Part shown: positions 8,490 through 16,669 of the stretch, piece after piece
How the letters are laid out: each line of letters opens with the position of its first letter
How positions within the stretch are numbered: the first letter of the stretch is position 1
Assembly: GCF_013364155.1 (NCBI RefSeq)
Contig: NZ_CP054916.1
Span: 682,001 to 746,000 of the forward strand
Origin: Streptomyces sp. NA02950
GTDB lineage: Bacteria > Actinomycetota > Actinomycetes > Streptomycetales > Streptomycetaceae
Length of the DNA: 64,000 nt
Direction: 5' to 3'
Notes under the pieces: model-generated
Told to the model about the DNA's origin: nothing
The model's input: the letters and a program-made list of their open reading frames with translations, nothing else
The model's database searches: none
Made by a program: the position numbers and the translations under genes

Positions 8490-9314
8490 ATGGTGTCGCG
8501 ATGGACACAGCAGTTGCTGGACGAGGCGACCGCACTGATGTCGGCGCATCGCTACCGATCGGCCCTGGAACGGCTGCTGGTCGTCTTCGACGTCTACCCC
8601 GACCTGCCGGAGGCACGGCAACTGGCCAGCGCATTGATCTACGCCGGGGCCCGTACGACGAGTGAAGCCGCTCCCGACGAACAGCTCGGTACCAGGCAGC
8701 TGTTCGACACCCGCCTGAACGCGGTGTTCTGCGCCTGTGAAGCGCCGGGATGCGGGGTGTCCTGGGTGAGCGCCCACCACCTGCTGGACGGCCACAGGGG
8801 CGGCGCGATGATCAGCAATCCGATGGGCGGATGCTGCGAGGACTGCGGTGTCACCTTGTGCAAACGCCATGCGCGATCCGCCGGGCACGGCCTGGACTGT
8901 CCGCGCTGCGGCCGGCAGCTGGACCACGCTCCCGCGCCGAACGGACGGCGGCAGTCCGCCCAGACCGAGCGCCTCAACAAGCGGCTGGTCCATGTGATCG
9001 TGCTGGTCGAAGGGAAGAAGCCGCCGTCGGCGGAGTTCATGACAGGGCTCTGCGAGAGCGTGATGCCCGACGTGTTCGAGGGCAGTCCCCGGATCACCGG
9101 CAATCACTACCGGAAATTCACGGCGGACGAAGGCCGGACGGAGGCCGTGTTCCACGCCGGAGCGATGGAGTCGGCCTACCTCACGGACGACTACGACCTG
9201 CGGATCTACCCCGGCAAACAAGCCGGCCGACGCGGCCGGCGCTGGGTGATCGCCAAGGTCTTCGAGAACCGGCCCAAGCACATCGACCCCGAGCACCCGT
9301 CGGCGGGCCCATGA
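8490..9314 (+). CDS. TPR-like/zinc-finger protein, last gene of the CHAT-divergent operon
   Basis: 274 aa, ATG 8490 with GAAGGA 5-6 nt upstream. Residues 1-50 resemble a TPR pair (ALMSAHRYRSALERLLVVFD). Two Cys clusters follow: C81/C83/C88, then a C116-x2-C119-x4-C124-x2-H127-x5-H133-x3-C137-x2-C140 array (CCEDCGVTLCKRHARSAGHG). The array matches the spacing of cross-brace or B-box-like zinc fingers. The C-terminal 130 residues form an alpha/beta domain (LVHVIVLVEGKKPPSAEFMT; RRWVIAKVFENRP) with no recognised family. It is soluble. Zinc-finger proteins beside CHAT proteases may act as adaptors or substrates; the role is inferred. Confidence 0.65.
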   Translation: MVSRWTQQLLDEATALMSAHRYRSALERLLVVFDVYPDLPEARQLASALIYAGARTTSEAAPDEQLGTRQLFDTRLNAVFCACEAPGCGVSWVSAHHLLDGHRGGAMISNPMGGCCEDCGVTLCKRHARSAGHGLDCPRCGRQLDHAPAPNGRRQSAQTERLNKRLVHVIVLVEGKKPPSAEFMTGLCESVMPDVFEGSPRITGNHYRKFTADEGRTEAVFHAGAMESAYLTDDYDLRIYPGKQAGRRGRRWVIAKVFENRPKHIDPEHPSAGP

Positions 9315-9332
9315 CCGGCCGGTGCCCGCGTC

Positions 9333-10385
9333 TCACGCGGACCGGGCCGCGCTGCCGACCGTGTGCATATGCCGGAGCCCCTGCCGGTACGAGTCGAGCA
9401 GCCCGGTCTGGGCGTACGACAGCCCCAGGGTGCGGCAGTGCTGTTGGACCAGAGGCTGTGCGAGCTTCAGATGGGGCCGGGGCAGGTGGGGGAAGAGGTG
9501 GTGTTCGATCTGGTAGTTCAGCCCGCCGAGCAGCCAGTCCGTGAGCGGCCCGCCGCGGACGTTCCGCGAGGTCAGGACCTGGCGGCGCAGATGGCCCCAG
9601 CGCTCGCCCGCCGGATCGGGCATCTCCATGCCCTTGTGGTTGGGCGCGAAGGCCATTCCCAGGTGGAGCCCGAACAGCGCCTGGTGCAGCAGGGCGAATA
9701 CGACGGCCTTGCCCACCGGCAGGCAGGTCAGCAGCAGAGCGCCATAACCGATCGCGTGCAGCGCCAGCAGCACCCCTTCGACGGCCCGTTCACGCACCGG
9801 CTGCCGCCGCAGGTCCTGGACACTGCTCACCTTCAGCGCGAGCCCTTCGAGGAGCAGCATCGGGAAGAACAGCCGGGCCTGGTGGCGGGTCACCCAGCGG
9901 GCGAACCCCCGGCGTACGGCGGCCTGTTCCGCTGTCCACACCAGGGCGCCGACACCGACGTCGGGGTCCTTCTCGATGTGATTGGGGTTGGCGTGATGCC
10001 GGTTGTGCTTGTCGTTCCACCACGCGTAGCTCATACCCAGCAGCAGGTTGCCGTGGATGAGTCCGATGACCCGGTTCGCCCGGCGGCCGACGGTGATCTG
10101 GGCGTGCCCGGCGTCGTGGCCGACGAAGGCGGTGCGGGCGGACAGGACCGCGAGCGGCGGGGCGAGCAGCAGTGTCCACCAGGTGTCCCCGGCGAGGACG
10201 ATCGCTGTCACCACGGCGGCCAGGGCGAGGGCGTTCACGGTGATCATCCGTGTGTACCAGCCTCGGCGGCGCTCCAGCAGCCCCTGGGTCCTGACCGTCC
10301 GCAGCAGGGGAGCGAATTCACTCCCTGGCGGCGCGGTGCCGCCGACAGGTGCGGTGGGAACGGACGGCGCGGTGGCCTGGGACAT
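9333..10385 (-). CDS. Membrane fatty-acid (acyl-lipid/acyl-CoA) desaturase
   Basis: 350 aa from ATG 10385, with GGAG 7 nt upstream. All three histidine boxes of the diiron desaturase family are present: GHDAGH, DKHNRHHANPNH and NYQIEHHLFP. Two hydrophobic hairpins bracket box 1 and lie before box 3 (ITVNALALAAVVTAIVLAG; VEGVLLALHAIGYGALLLTC). These enzymes use O2 and electrons from ferredoxin or cytochrome b5-type donors to insert a cis double bond into membrane acyl chains. No dedicated electron-transfer partner lies beside it. It is convergent with the zinc-finger gene, only 18 bp apart. Regiospecificity cannot be read from sequence. Confidence 0.9.
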   Translation of the reverse strand: MSQATAPSVPTAPVGGTAPPGSEFAPLLRTVRTQGLLERRRGWYTRMITVNALALAAVVTAIVLAGDTWWTLLLAPPLAVLSARTAFVGHDAGHAQITVGRRANRVIGLIHGNLLLGMSYAWWNDKHNRHHANPNHIEKDPDVGVGALVWTAEQAAVRRGFARWVTRHQARLFFPMLLLEGLALKVSSVQDLRRQPVRERAVEGVLLALHAIGYGALLLTCLPVGKAVVFALLHQALFGLHLGMAFAPNHKGMEMPDPAGERWGHLRRQVLTSRNVRGGPLTDWLLGGLNYQIEHHLFPHLPRPHLKLAQPLVQQHCRTLGLSYAQTGLLDSYRQGLRHMHTVGSAARSA

Positions 10386-10486
10386 GGAGGGCTCCGGTAC
10401 TGATGCGGTCGTAACGCTCTGACCTGCCCAAACGTAGGGACTGGGGCCCCACGGCACCATGGCGGCAGCACCCCGGCCGCACGGGG

Positions 10487-10556
10487 GCCAGCCCCCGGGT
10501 TCCGCAGGGGGGCTGGCTACACCTGGCCGGTCCGGGCGCCCCGACCGGCCTGGTGT
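10487..10556 (-). terminator. Double hairpin after the LacI/sugar operon
   Basis: Two adjacent inverted repeats lie between the LacI stop (10579) and the desaturase start. The first is a perfect 10-bp stem, GCCAGCCCCC (10487-10496) with its complement at 10508-10517. The second has a 14-bp stem with one mismatch (10519-10532 with 10543-10556). They are best read as the terminator of the leftward sugar operon. Confidence 0.65.
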
Positions 10557-10578
10557 GTGTGGGCCCCGGCTCAGCCGT

Positions 10579-11574
10579 TCAGGAAGGAGCTGGGCCGGTA
10601 CTGGCGCGGATCACCAGCTCCGGGTCGAACAGCAGCTCACCGGTGGGGACATCGCGATTGCTGACCAGGGCCAGCACCGTGCGGCCGACTTCCAGCGACA
10701 GCCGGTCGGCGGGCTGACGCACCGTGGTGAGCGGGGGGTCCACAAACTCGGTGATCATCGACCCGTCGTATCCCACCACCGAGATGTCGCCGGGCACCGA
10801 GCGGCCCTGGCGTCGCACCCCGCGGATGGCGCCGAGCGCCATGTAGTCACTCGCCGCGACGATCGCGGTGGCACCGAGGCCGAGGAGGGTGGTGGCGGCC
10901 GACTGGCCGCCCTCGACGGTGTACGACTGCCGGATCACCCAGCGCTCGGGGTCCTCGATGCCGCGCTTCGCCATGGCCGTCAGGAAACCCTCGACCCGCT
11001 TGTCGGCCGGGTGGTTGCCCACCGGGCCGGAGGCCATGCCGATCCTGCGGTGTCCGAACCGGTGGAGGTGGTCGACGGCCAGTTCGGCGGCCAGGAGGTC
11101 ATCGGTGGAGAAGACCGGCGCGGGCACTCCGTCCGCGAACTCCCCGTTGATGGCCACGTATGGGATGCGACGCGTCCGCAGCATCCCGTAGGTCTCGAGG
11201 TCCGCTCCCTCGACGGTGTTCGACGCGGAGAGGAACACCACCGCCGCGATGCCCTTGTCCACCAGGGAGGCGATGAAGTCGCGCTCCTGGACACCGCCGG
11301 GGAACGCGGGACACACCACCGTCTTCAGGCCGTGGGGTGCGAGCGAGGACTCGATCCGCTCGGCCACGTCCGCGAAGAACGGATTGGAGACGTGCTCGGT
11401 GAGCAGCGCGACCAGCTGGCCTTGGGTCGGGCGTTCGTAGCCGAGCTCGGCCATGGCCTGCTCGACGGTGTCGCGGGTCTTCTTGGAGACGCCCGGCCGC
11501 CGGTTGATCACACGGCTGACGGTCGCCTCGCTGACCCCTGCCCGCGTGGCGACCTCGGTGATCCCCACCTTCAC
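10579..11574 (-). CDS. LacI-family transcriptional repressor of the sugar operon
   Basis: 331 aa, starting at GTG 11574, which overlaps the upstream gene's TGA in a GTGA. The N-terminal HTH (VATRAGVSEATVSRVINRRP, then GVSKKTRD) and hinge region are classical LacI. Residues 60-330 form the periplasmic-binding-protein-like effector domain, with LTEHVSNPFFADVAERIESS and DYMALGAIRGVRRQGRSVPG. It is the last gene of a five-gene operon (binding protein, two permeases, glycosidase, repressor), so it presumably senses a sugar derived from the glycosidase substrate and autoregulates the operon. A candidate operator lies at 16509-16528. Confidence 0.92.
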   Translation of the reverse strand: MKVGITEVATRAGVSEATVSRVINRRPGVSKKTRDTVEQAMAELGYERPTQGQLVALLTEHVSNPFFADVAERIESSLAPHGLKTVVCPAFPGGVQERDFIASLVDKGIAAVVFLSASNTVEGADLETYGMLRTRRIPYVAINGEFADGVPAPVFSTDDLLAAELAVDHLHRFGHRRIGMASGPVGNHPADKRVEGFLTAMAKRGIEDPERWVIRQSYTVEGGQSAATTLLGLGATAIVAASDYMALGAIRGVRRQGRSVPGDISVVGYDGSMITEFVDPPLTTVRQPADRLSLEVGRTVLALVSNRDVPTGELLFDPELVIRASTGPAPS

Positions 11575-13337
11575 TGTGTGCCGCCTTCCCTGATCCGGAG
11601 TGTGGCCAGTCCCATGCTCGGCACGGGGACCGTGTGCACGCCGGGCGTGAGCACACGACGGCACCGGTCGATGATACGGCCACGGGGGTCGTGCACCGTG
11701 ATGTCCGCGGCGCGGGAGTCCTCCCCCACCGCCACGGTGAGCCGGTCCGCCGGGGTTCCGTTGACCAGCACGATCTCGTGGTGCCCGGCGGGCCGCAGCG
11801 GCACGACGCGATCGCTGTGCACATCGATGACGCACACCCCGTCGGCGGTCGAACGGACCAGCGTGTAGAGCTCGTCGGGTCGCCCGGGTTCGACCGTACC
11901 GTCCAGCAGTTGCGGACGCAGACGGCTCCATTCGGCCAGCCAGAACGCGATCGCCTCACGGTGTCCCGCGGGAAGCCGGTCCAGCCGCACCGAGAGCTGC
12001 GGCACGGAGTGGAAGGTGCCGATGAGCTGGCGCACCGCGGCCTCGACCGGGGCGGCCGGATCCCACAGCAGCATGTCGGAGTGGACCGCGCCACCGACGG
12101 TGAGCAGTGAGGTGTCGATGGTGCGGACCCGGTTGGCGGTGGCGTCCGCCGGGCAGTCGAAGGAGCGCATCATATTGCCGTACGGGGCCATACCGGGACC
12201 GGTGTACGGCTGGCGCAGTTCCAGCAGCACGCCGGGGCGGACGGTCTGGAGCGCGCACCTCAGGTCGGCCAGGAGGAGGGCCATCGCCACGCCGACATCC
12301 CCGGCGCCGTCGCCCGCGTACACCATGGCCTGGTCGAGGAAGTCCACCTTCAGACCGTCGAGTCCGTGGTCGCGCACCAGGCGTACGCAACTCTCGACGA
12401 TCCGGGAGCGCACTTCCGGGTGGCGGGGGTCCAGGACGGCTGCGCCGGGGACCGTGGCGGGGCGCGTGGCATACGGTGCCCAGCGTGCGTGGCATGCGGC
12501 CCGTGGGCCCAGCAGGAGCGGGGCGATCCAGACCATGTAGCGCAGACCGTATCCGCGCACCCGGCCGACATGAGCCGTGAAATCGGGGAACTTGGCCTCG
12601 TCCGGCTCCCAGTCGCCGCAGCCCGCGTAGCCGCGACCGTGGCCGTGGCGTTGCCAGCCGTCGTCCAGGATCAGAACTCCGCAGCCGAGTTCGGCGGCCA
12701 GGCGGGCCTGGGTCTCCAGGGAAACCGCGTCCACCTGCTGGTTGAAGGCGTACCAGGTGGAGTAGACGGGTGTGCGTGCGCTGTCGGGCACCGGCAGCGC
12801 CGTCACCTCGGCCGTGAACCAGGCGCGCAGGACGCGCAGCGCCGCGGCGACCGACTCCGCGCGCGGTACGAGCAGCAACCGGTGCGGGCCGTCCGACGCG
12901 GGCAGATGGACATGGACGACATAGGTGTCGTTCTCCTCCGACACCCCGAACCGCAGGGTGGTCTCCGGGACCGGATCGACGGCCGCGAAGGTCAGCAGAG
13001 TGGCGCCGGAGTGGTCGTAGAGGCACCCCGCGGCGTGTCCGTCGACCAGGGAGGCCACCGATCGCCCCTCCCAGTCGGCGAGCAGGGTGCGATGCCATCC
13101 CACGCGCGGATGCCAGTATCCGGCGGCGTCCCCGAGCGGTACGGAGAACCGGACCTCGATGGGGGCGCCGTCGGCCCGCAGCCACAGGGTGCTGGGGCCC
13201 CCGGACTCCTCGACAAGGTCCCAGGTGACGTCGGCGCCGGGGGCCGGCACTGCGATGCTCACTCCGTCGAGCAGCGGCTCACGGGCCGCGGGAGCAAGCT
13301 CCGCGGTGGTGACGGCCTGGTGCGTCGCGTGGGACAT
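11571..13337 (-). CDS. GH36-like glycoside hydrolase (alpha-galactosidase type)
   Basis: 588 aa from ATG 13337 (GGAG 5 nt upstream, overlapping the end of the permease gene). The N-terminal 190 residues form a beta-sandwich. The TIM barrel carries clan-D motifs: CGVLILDDGWQ, YMVWIAPLLLGP, GLKVDFLDQ with the likely nucleophile Asp332, and DCPADATANR with an acid/base Asp near 394-398. The C-terminal beta domain starts near residue 480. No signal peptide, so it cleaves imported oligosaccharides in the cytosol, fed by the adjacent ABC importer. GH36 members are mostly alpha-galactosidases or alpha-N-acetylgalactosaminidases; the exact sugar cannot be fixed here. Confidence 0.8.
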   Translation of the reverse strand: MSHATHQAVTTAELAPAAREPLLDGVSIAVPAPGADVTWDLVEESGGPSTLWLRADGAPIEVRFSVPLGDAAGYWHPRVGWHRTLLADWEGRSVASLVDGHAAGCLYDHSGATLLTFAAVDPVPETTLRFGVSEENDTYVVHVHLPASDGPHRLLLVPRAESVAAALRVLRAWFTAEVTALPVPDSARTPVYSTWYAFNQQVDAVSLETQARLAAELGCGVLILDDGWQRHGHGRGYAGCGDWEPDEAKFPDFTAHVGRVRGYGLRYMVWIAPLLLGPRAACHARWAPYATRPATVPGAAVLDPRHPEVRSRIVESCVRLVRDHGLDGLKVDFLDQAMVYAGDGAGDVGVAMALLLADLRCALQTVRPGVLLELRQPYTGPGMAPYGNMMRSFDCPADATANRVRTIDTSLLTVGGAVHSDMLLWDPAAPVEAAVRQLIGTFHSVPQLSVRLDRLPAGHREAIAFWLAEWSRLRPQLLDGTVEPGRPDELYTLVRSTADGVCVIDVHSDRVVPLRPAGHHEIVLVNGTPADRLTVAVGEDSRAADITVHDPRGRIIDRCRRVLTPGVHTVPVPSMGLATLRIREGGTQ

Positions 13338-13339
13338 GG

Positions 13340-14167
13340 TCACTCCTTCACGGCACCGGCCAGCAGGCCGGAGACAAAGTGGCGTTGCAGCACGAGGAAG
13401 ACGACGGCCATCGGCACCGCGGCGACGGCGGTACCGGCGAGGATGGCCCCGTAGTCGGTGTTGTTCAGGCCCTGGAGAGCGGCGAGGGCCACGGGGATGG
13501 TGAACGACTGGCTGTCGCGCAGCACGATCAGCGGCCAGATGAAGTCGTTCCACTGGTAGAGGAAGAGGAAGATGGCGAGTGCCGCGAGGGCGGGTTTCAT
13601 CGGCGGGAGGACCACCTTCCAGAACAGCCGCAGCTCGCCGCAGCCGTCCATCCGGGCCGAGTCGAGCAGTTCGTCGGGGACGGCGGCCATCGACTGGCGC
13701 ATCAGGAAGATACCGAACGGCAGGGCCAGATTCGGCATCATCACGGCCTGGTAGGTGTTCAGCCACTCCAGCTCCGCCATCAGCTTGAACAGCGGGATCA
13801 AGGTCACCTGGACCGGGATCACCAGCCCCAGCATCAGCAGTCCGAACAGCGCTTCGCGGCCCTTGAAGCGGTACTTGGCGAAGCCGTATCCGGCGAGCGT
13901 GCACACCGCGCCGGCGCACAGCGTGTACATCGCCGCTATCAGCGTGGAGTTGAGCACCACGCGGCCGAAGGAGGCGGTCCGCTGGAGGGTGTCGAGGTTC
14001 TCCGGCAGGTGGCCGCCGGGCAGCAGGGGCGGAGGGCTGTTGAAGATCTCGCGGCTGCTGTGGGTACTGGCGACGATCAGCCAGTAGAGGGGGATGACCA
14101 CCGCGGCCAGGGTGATGGCGAGCGAGGAGGTCAGCAGGATGCCGTTGCGGCGCTGTGCGGGTCTCAC
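13340..14167 (-). CDS. Carbohydrate ABC transporter permease (MalG type)
   Basis: 275 aa, GTG 14167 overlapping the previous stop (GTGA). Six hydrophobic segments are visible, starting with SSLAITLAAVVIPLYWLIVA. The binding-protein-dependent permease EAA loop is recognisable (DELLDSARMDGCGELRLFWK, then VVLPPMKPALAALAIFLFLY). It pairs with the MalF-type protein upstream to form the membrane channel. No ATPase gene is in the operon, so a shared MsiK-type ATPase encoded elsewhere is expected, as is usual for sugar importers in Streptomyces. Confidence 0.93.
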   Translation of the reverse strand: MRPAQRRNGILLTSSLAITLAAVVIPLYWLIVASTHSSREIFNSPPPLLPGGHLPENLDTLQRTASFGRVVLNSTLIAAMYTLCAGAVCTLAGYGFAKYRFKGREALFGLLMLGLVIPVQVTLIPLFKLMAELEWLNTYQAVMMPNLALPFGIFLMRQSMAAVPDELLDSARMDGCGELRLFWKVVLPPMKPALAALAIFLFLYQWNDFIWPLIVLRDSQSFTIPVALAALQGLNNTDYGAILAGTAVAAVPMAVVFLVLQRHFVSGLLAGAVKE

Positions 14168-15081
14168 GACTTGTCTCCCAGCACCCGGAACTGGATCAGT
14201 CCCAGGATTCCGATCAGGACAGCGAGCACATAGGCGATGGCCGAGGCGTAGCCGAAGTCGAAGTACTTGAAGGCGGTCTGGTAGAGGTACACGCCGATGG
14301 TCAGGGTGGCGTTGTCCGGACCGCCTCCGGTGAGGATGTACGGCTCGTCGAAGAGTTGCAGGGTGCCGATGGTGGAGAGGACCGTGGTGAGCAGCAGTGC
14401 GGGGCGGAGCCCCGGCAGGGTCACATGCCGGAAGGAGTGCCAGGGCCCTGCTCCGTCCACCGCGGCCGCGTCGTAGAGCTCCTTCGGTACGGTTTGCAGC
14501 CGGGCCAGCAGGATCACCGCGTTGTAGCCGGTGTAGTGCCAGGTCAGCGCGAGGCCGATGGAGATCTTCGCCCAGAGGGGATCGGTCAGCCAGGGGATGC
14601 CGTCGATACCGAGGTGTTCCAGGGACCAGTTGACCAGGCCGTATTCCTTGTGGAGGAGGACGGAGAAGATGATGCCGTAGGCCACCAGACCGGTGATCAT
14701 CGGCAGGAAGAACCCCAGCCGGAAGACCGGACGCCCATGCAGCAGCGTTGAGTTGAGCGCGACGGCGAGTCCGGTGGCGAGGGCCAGCATCACCGGGACC
14801 TGGACGGCGAGCACCACGGCGGTGTTCTTCAGCGCGGTCCAGAAGAGCGGATCGTCGACCAGCCGCCGGTAGTTCTCGCTCCCCACGAAGGTGTCGGTGC
14901 CGCCCACCGACTTGTGGAGGCTGAGCACGAAGGACCAGCCGATGGGGTACAGCTTGAACGCCGCGAAGAGGGCGACGGCGGGCAGGATGAAGAGGTAGGG
15001 GGCGATGCGCCCGCGCGGTCGGCTTCTCCTCGCTCGGGCCGCTCCGGCGGGGGCGGTTGCCGTGTGGAGGACCGCGCTCAT
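14164..15081 (-). CDS. Carbohydrate ABC transporter permease (MalF type)
   Basis: 305 aa. ATG 15081 overlaps the binding-protein stop (ATGA), and its own stop overlaps the next start. After a basic N-terminus (RARRSRPRGRIAPYLFILPA) come six transmembrane segments. The EAA-type motif is PKELYDAAAVDGAGPWHSFR, followed by HVTLPGLRPALL. It forms the inner-membrane channel together with the MalG-type subunit. Strict overlap with both neighbours indicates tightly coupled stoichiometry. Confidence 0.93.
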   Translation of the reverse strand: MSAVLHTATAPAGAARARRSRPRGRIAPYLFILPAVALFAAFKLYPIGWSFVLSLHKSVGGTDTFVGSENYRRLVDDPLFWTALKNTAVVLAVQVPVMLALATGLAVALNSTLLHGRPVFRLGFFLPMITGLVAYGIIFSVLLHKEYGLVNWSLEHLGIDGIPWLTDPLWAKISIGLALTWHYTGYNAVILLARLQTVPKELYDAAAVDGAGPWHSFRHVTLPGLRPALLLTTVLSTIGTLQLFDEPYILTGGGPDNATLTIGVYLYQTAFKYFDFGYASAIAYVLAVLIGILGLIQFRVLGDKS

Positions 15082-16433
15082 CGGACGATCTTCCGTCCGG
15101 TCTGCTTGCCGAGCCGGTCGGCGGCATCGCCCAGCACCTCGGCCGCGTCGGCGCCCTTGAGCAGCACCTTGGTCTGGGCATCGGTGACCACCTTGAGCGC
15201 GCGGGCGTAGTCGGCGGAGTAGTTGAACGCCCGGGAGGGCGCCTGAAGCGCCCTGAGGAAGACCTCTCCTCGCTTCTGTCCGCCGAAGTAGGCGGAGGGC
15301 TCGTGGAAGGCGGCGTCGTCGTATGCCTTCATCAGGGCCGGGGCGATGGCCGCGCTCCGGTAGATCTTCGCCTGTGAGGCCGGACGGGTGAGGACGTACT
15401 CGACGAAGGACCAGGCGGCGGCCTGGTGGGGGCTGCTGCCCGCGACGGCGAGGTGGGTGGAGTTGACGGTGGCCGAACGGGAGCCGCCGGAGTGGACGGC
15501 CGGGGGCAGCTGGACGCGCCATTTACCCTTCTGCTGGGGGACCTCGCGCTCGATGACACCGCCGAACCAGGTGGGCATGGGCTGTACGGCGACGGTGCTC
15601 TTCTTCAGCGAGCTCACCATCGTGCTCCAGCCGCCGGAGTAGTCGTCGACCAGCCCGGCGTCGTTCAGCCGCTTGATGATCTTCATGGCACGCACCGCCT
15701 CCGGGGAGTCGAGCGTGATGTCGCCGTCGGCGTTGAAGTAGAAGGTGCCCTGGAGCTGGAGGAGCATCTGGAAGAAGTTGGCGGCGTCGGCCTGGGAAGC
15801 GGGCTTGTCCATGCCGATCAGGCGGGTGCCGGTCTTCGCCTTGATCTTCTTTCCTGCCTCGATGGCGTCGTCCCAGGTGGCCAGGGAGCCCGCTTCGACA
15901 CCTGCCCTCCGGAAGAGGTCCTCGCGGTACCAGAAGCCCGCCGAATTGGCCTCCCAAGGAAGGGCGTTGACCCTGCTGCCGTCCGGGGAGACGGTGCGCC
16001 ACAGGCCGGAGGCGAAGGCCCGGCGGTACTTGTTCGCGCCCAGCTCGCCCAGGTCGGCGAGTCCGTCCGGGAACTTCTCGGTGTAGCCGGGGAGGTAGTC
16101 GACGCCGATGTGCAGCACATCGGCGAGCCCCTCGCCTCGGGCCGCCATCGCGGTGGTGATCTTGTCCCAGATGGCCGGGTTCCCGATGTCCTCGACGGTC
16201 ACCTTGATACCCGGGTGCTTCCTGCGGAACTCCGGCACCAGTGCCTTCAGCGCCTTGGCCGGTTCCTGCCAGCTCCAGACCGTGAGGGAGGCCTTGTTCT
16301 TGTCGCCCGCGCCACCGGTCCCGCCGGAGCCGGAGCACGCGGAGAGCGAGGCGGCGGCGGCGAGCGCGCCGCCGAGCCGGAGGAGTCTTCGGCGGTCGAT
16401 GCCGAGAGGAGTGTTCACGGGCGAAACGTTCAT
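15078..16433 (-). CDS. Sugar ABC transporter substrate-binding lipoprotein
   Basis: 451 aa from ATG 16433 (AGGGA 8 nt upstream). The N-terminus has a twin-arginine stretch, RRRLLRLGGALAAAASLSAC, ending in a lipobox (LSAC), so it is an exported lipoprotein and possibly a Tat substrate. The mature part is an extracellular-solute-binding family 1 protein: TVWSWQEPAKALKALVPEF, then EDIGNPAIWDKITTAMAARG. It would capture the oligosaccharide and deliver it to the two permeases encoded just downstream. It is the first gene of the operon, with the regulatory region shared with a divergent secreted protein gene. Confidence 0.93.
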   Translation of the reverse strand: MNVSPVNTPLGIDRRRLLRLGGALAAAASLSACSGSGGTGGAGDKNKASLTVWSWQEPAKALKALVPEFRRKHPGIKVTVEDIGNPAIWDKITTAMAARGEGLADVLHIGVDYLPGYTEKFPDGLADLGELGANKYRRAFASGLWRTVSPDGSRVNALPWEANSAGFWYREDLFRRAGVEAGSLATWDDAIEAGKKIKAKTGTRLIGMDKPASQADAANFFQMLLQLQGTFYFNADGDITLDSPEAVRAMKIIKRLNDAGLVDDYSGGWSTMVSSLKKSTVAVQPMPTWFGGVIEREVPQQKGKWRVQLPPAVHSGGSRSATVNSTHLAVAGSSPHQAAAWSFVEYVLTRPASQAKIYRSAAIAPALMKAYDDAAFHEPSAYFGGQKRGEVFLRALQAPSRAFNYSADYARALKVVTDAQTKVLLKGADAAEVLGDAADRLGKQTGRKIVR

Positions 16434-16669
16434 GACTGATCCCTGTCTGCGGCTGCGCGCACAGCTGCGCCGTGGCACGAGAGGTGGTGACAGGAACGTA
16501 GTGCTTGCAAAGATTCACTGCAATCTTTCCGCACACTTTATTTTGTTCATTGACGTCGCTAAAGAAAGCATGCTCACACTCATTGCAAGCCAGATGGCCG
16601 ATTGCTAACGTCGCCGCCCCAAGGGCCGCCCCGGCTCCCGTCCACGCCAATGACGACCGGGAGAAAGAG
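16434..16669. promoter_or_regulatory. Divergent regulatory region with candidate LacI-type operator
   Basis: 236 bp, clearly more AT-rich than its surroundings, separate the sugar operon from the secreted-protein gene. An inverted repeat AAAGATT-CACTGC-AATCTTT lies at 16509-16528. TTGCAA cores occur at 16505-16510 and 16583-16588 (CTTGCAAAG, ATTGCAAGC), resembling actinomycete LacI-family half-sites. GGGAG at 16659-16663 is the ribosome-binding site of the rightward gene. The operator call is by pattern only. Confidence 0.5.
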
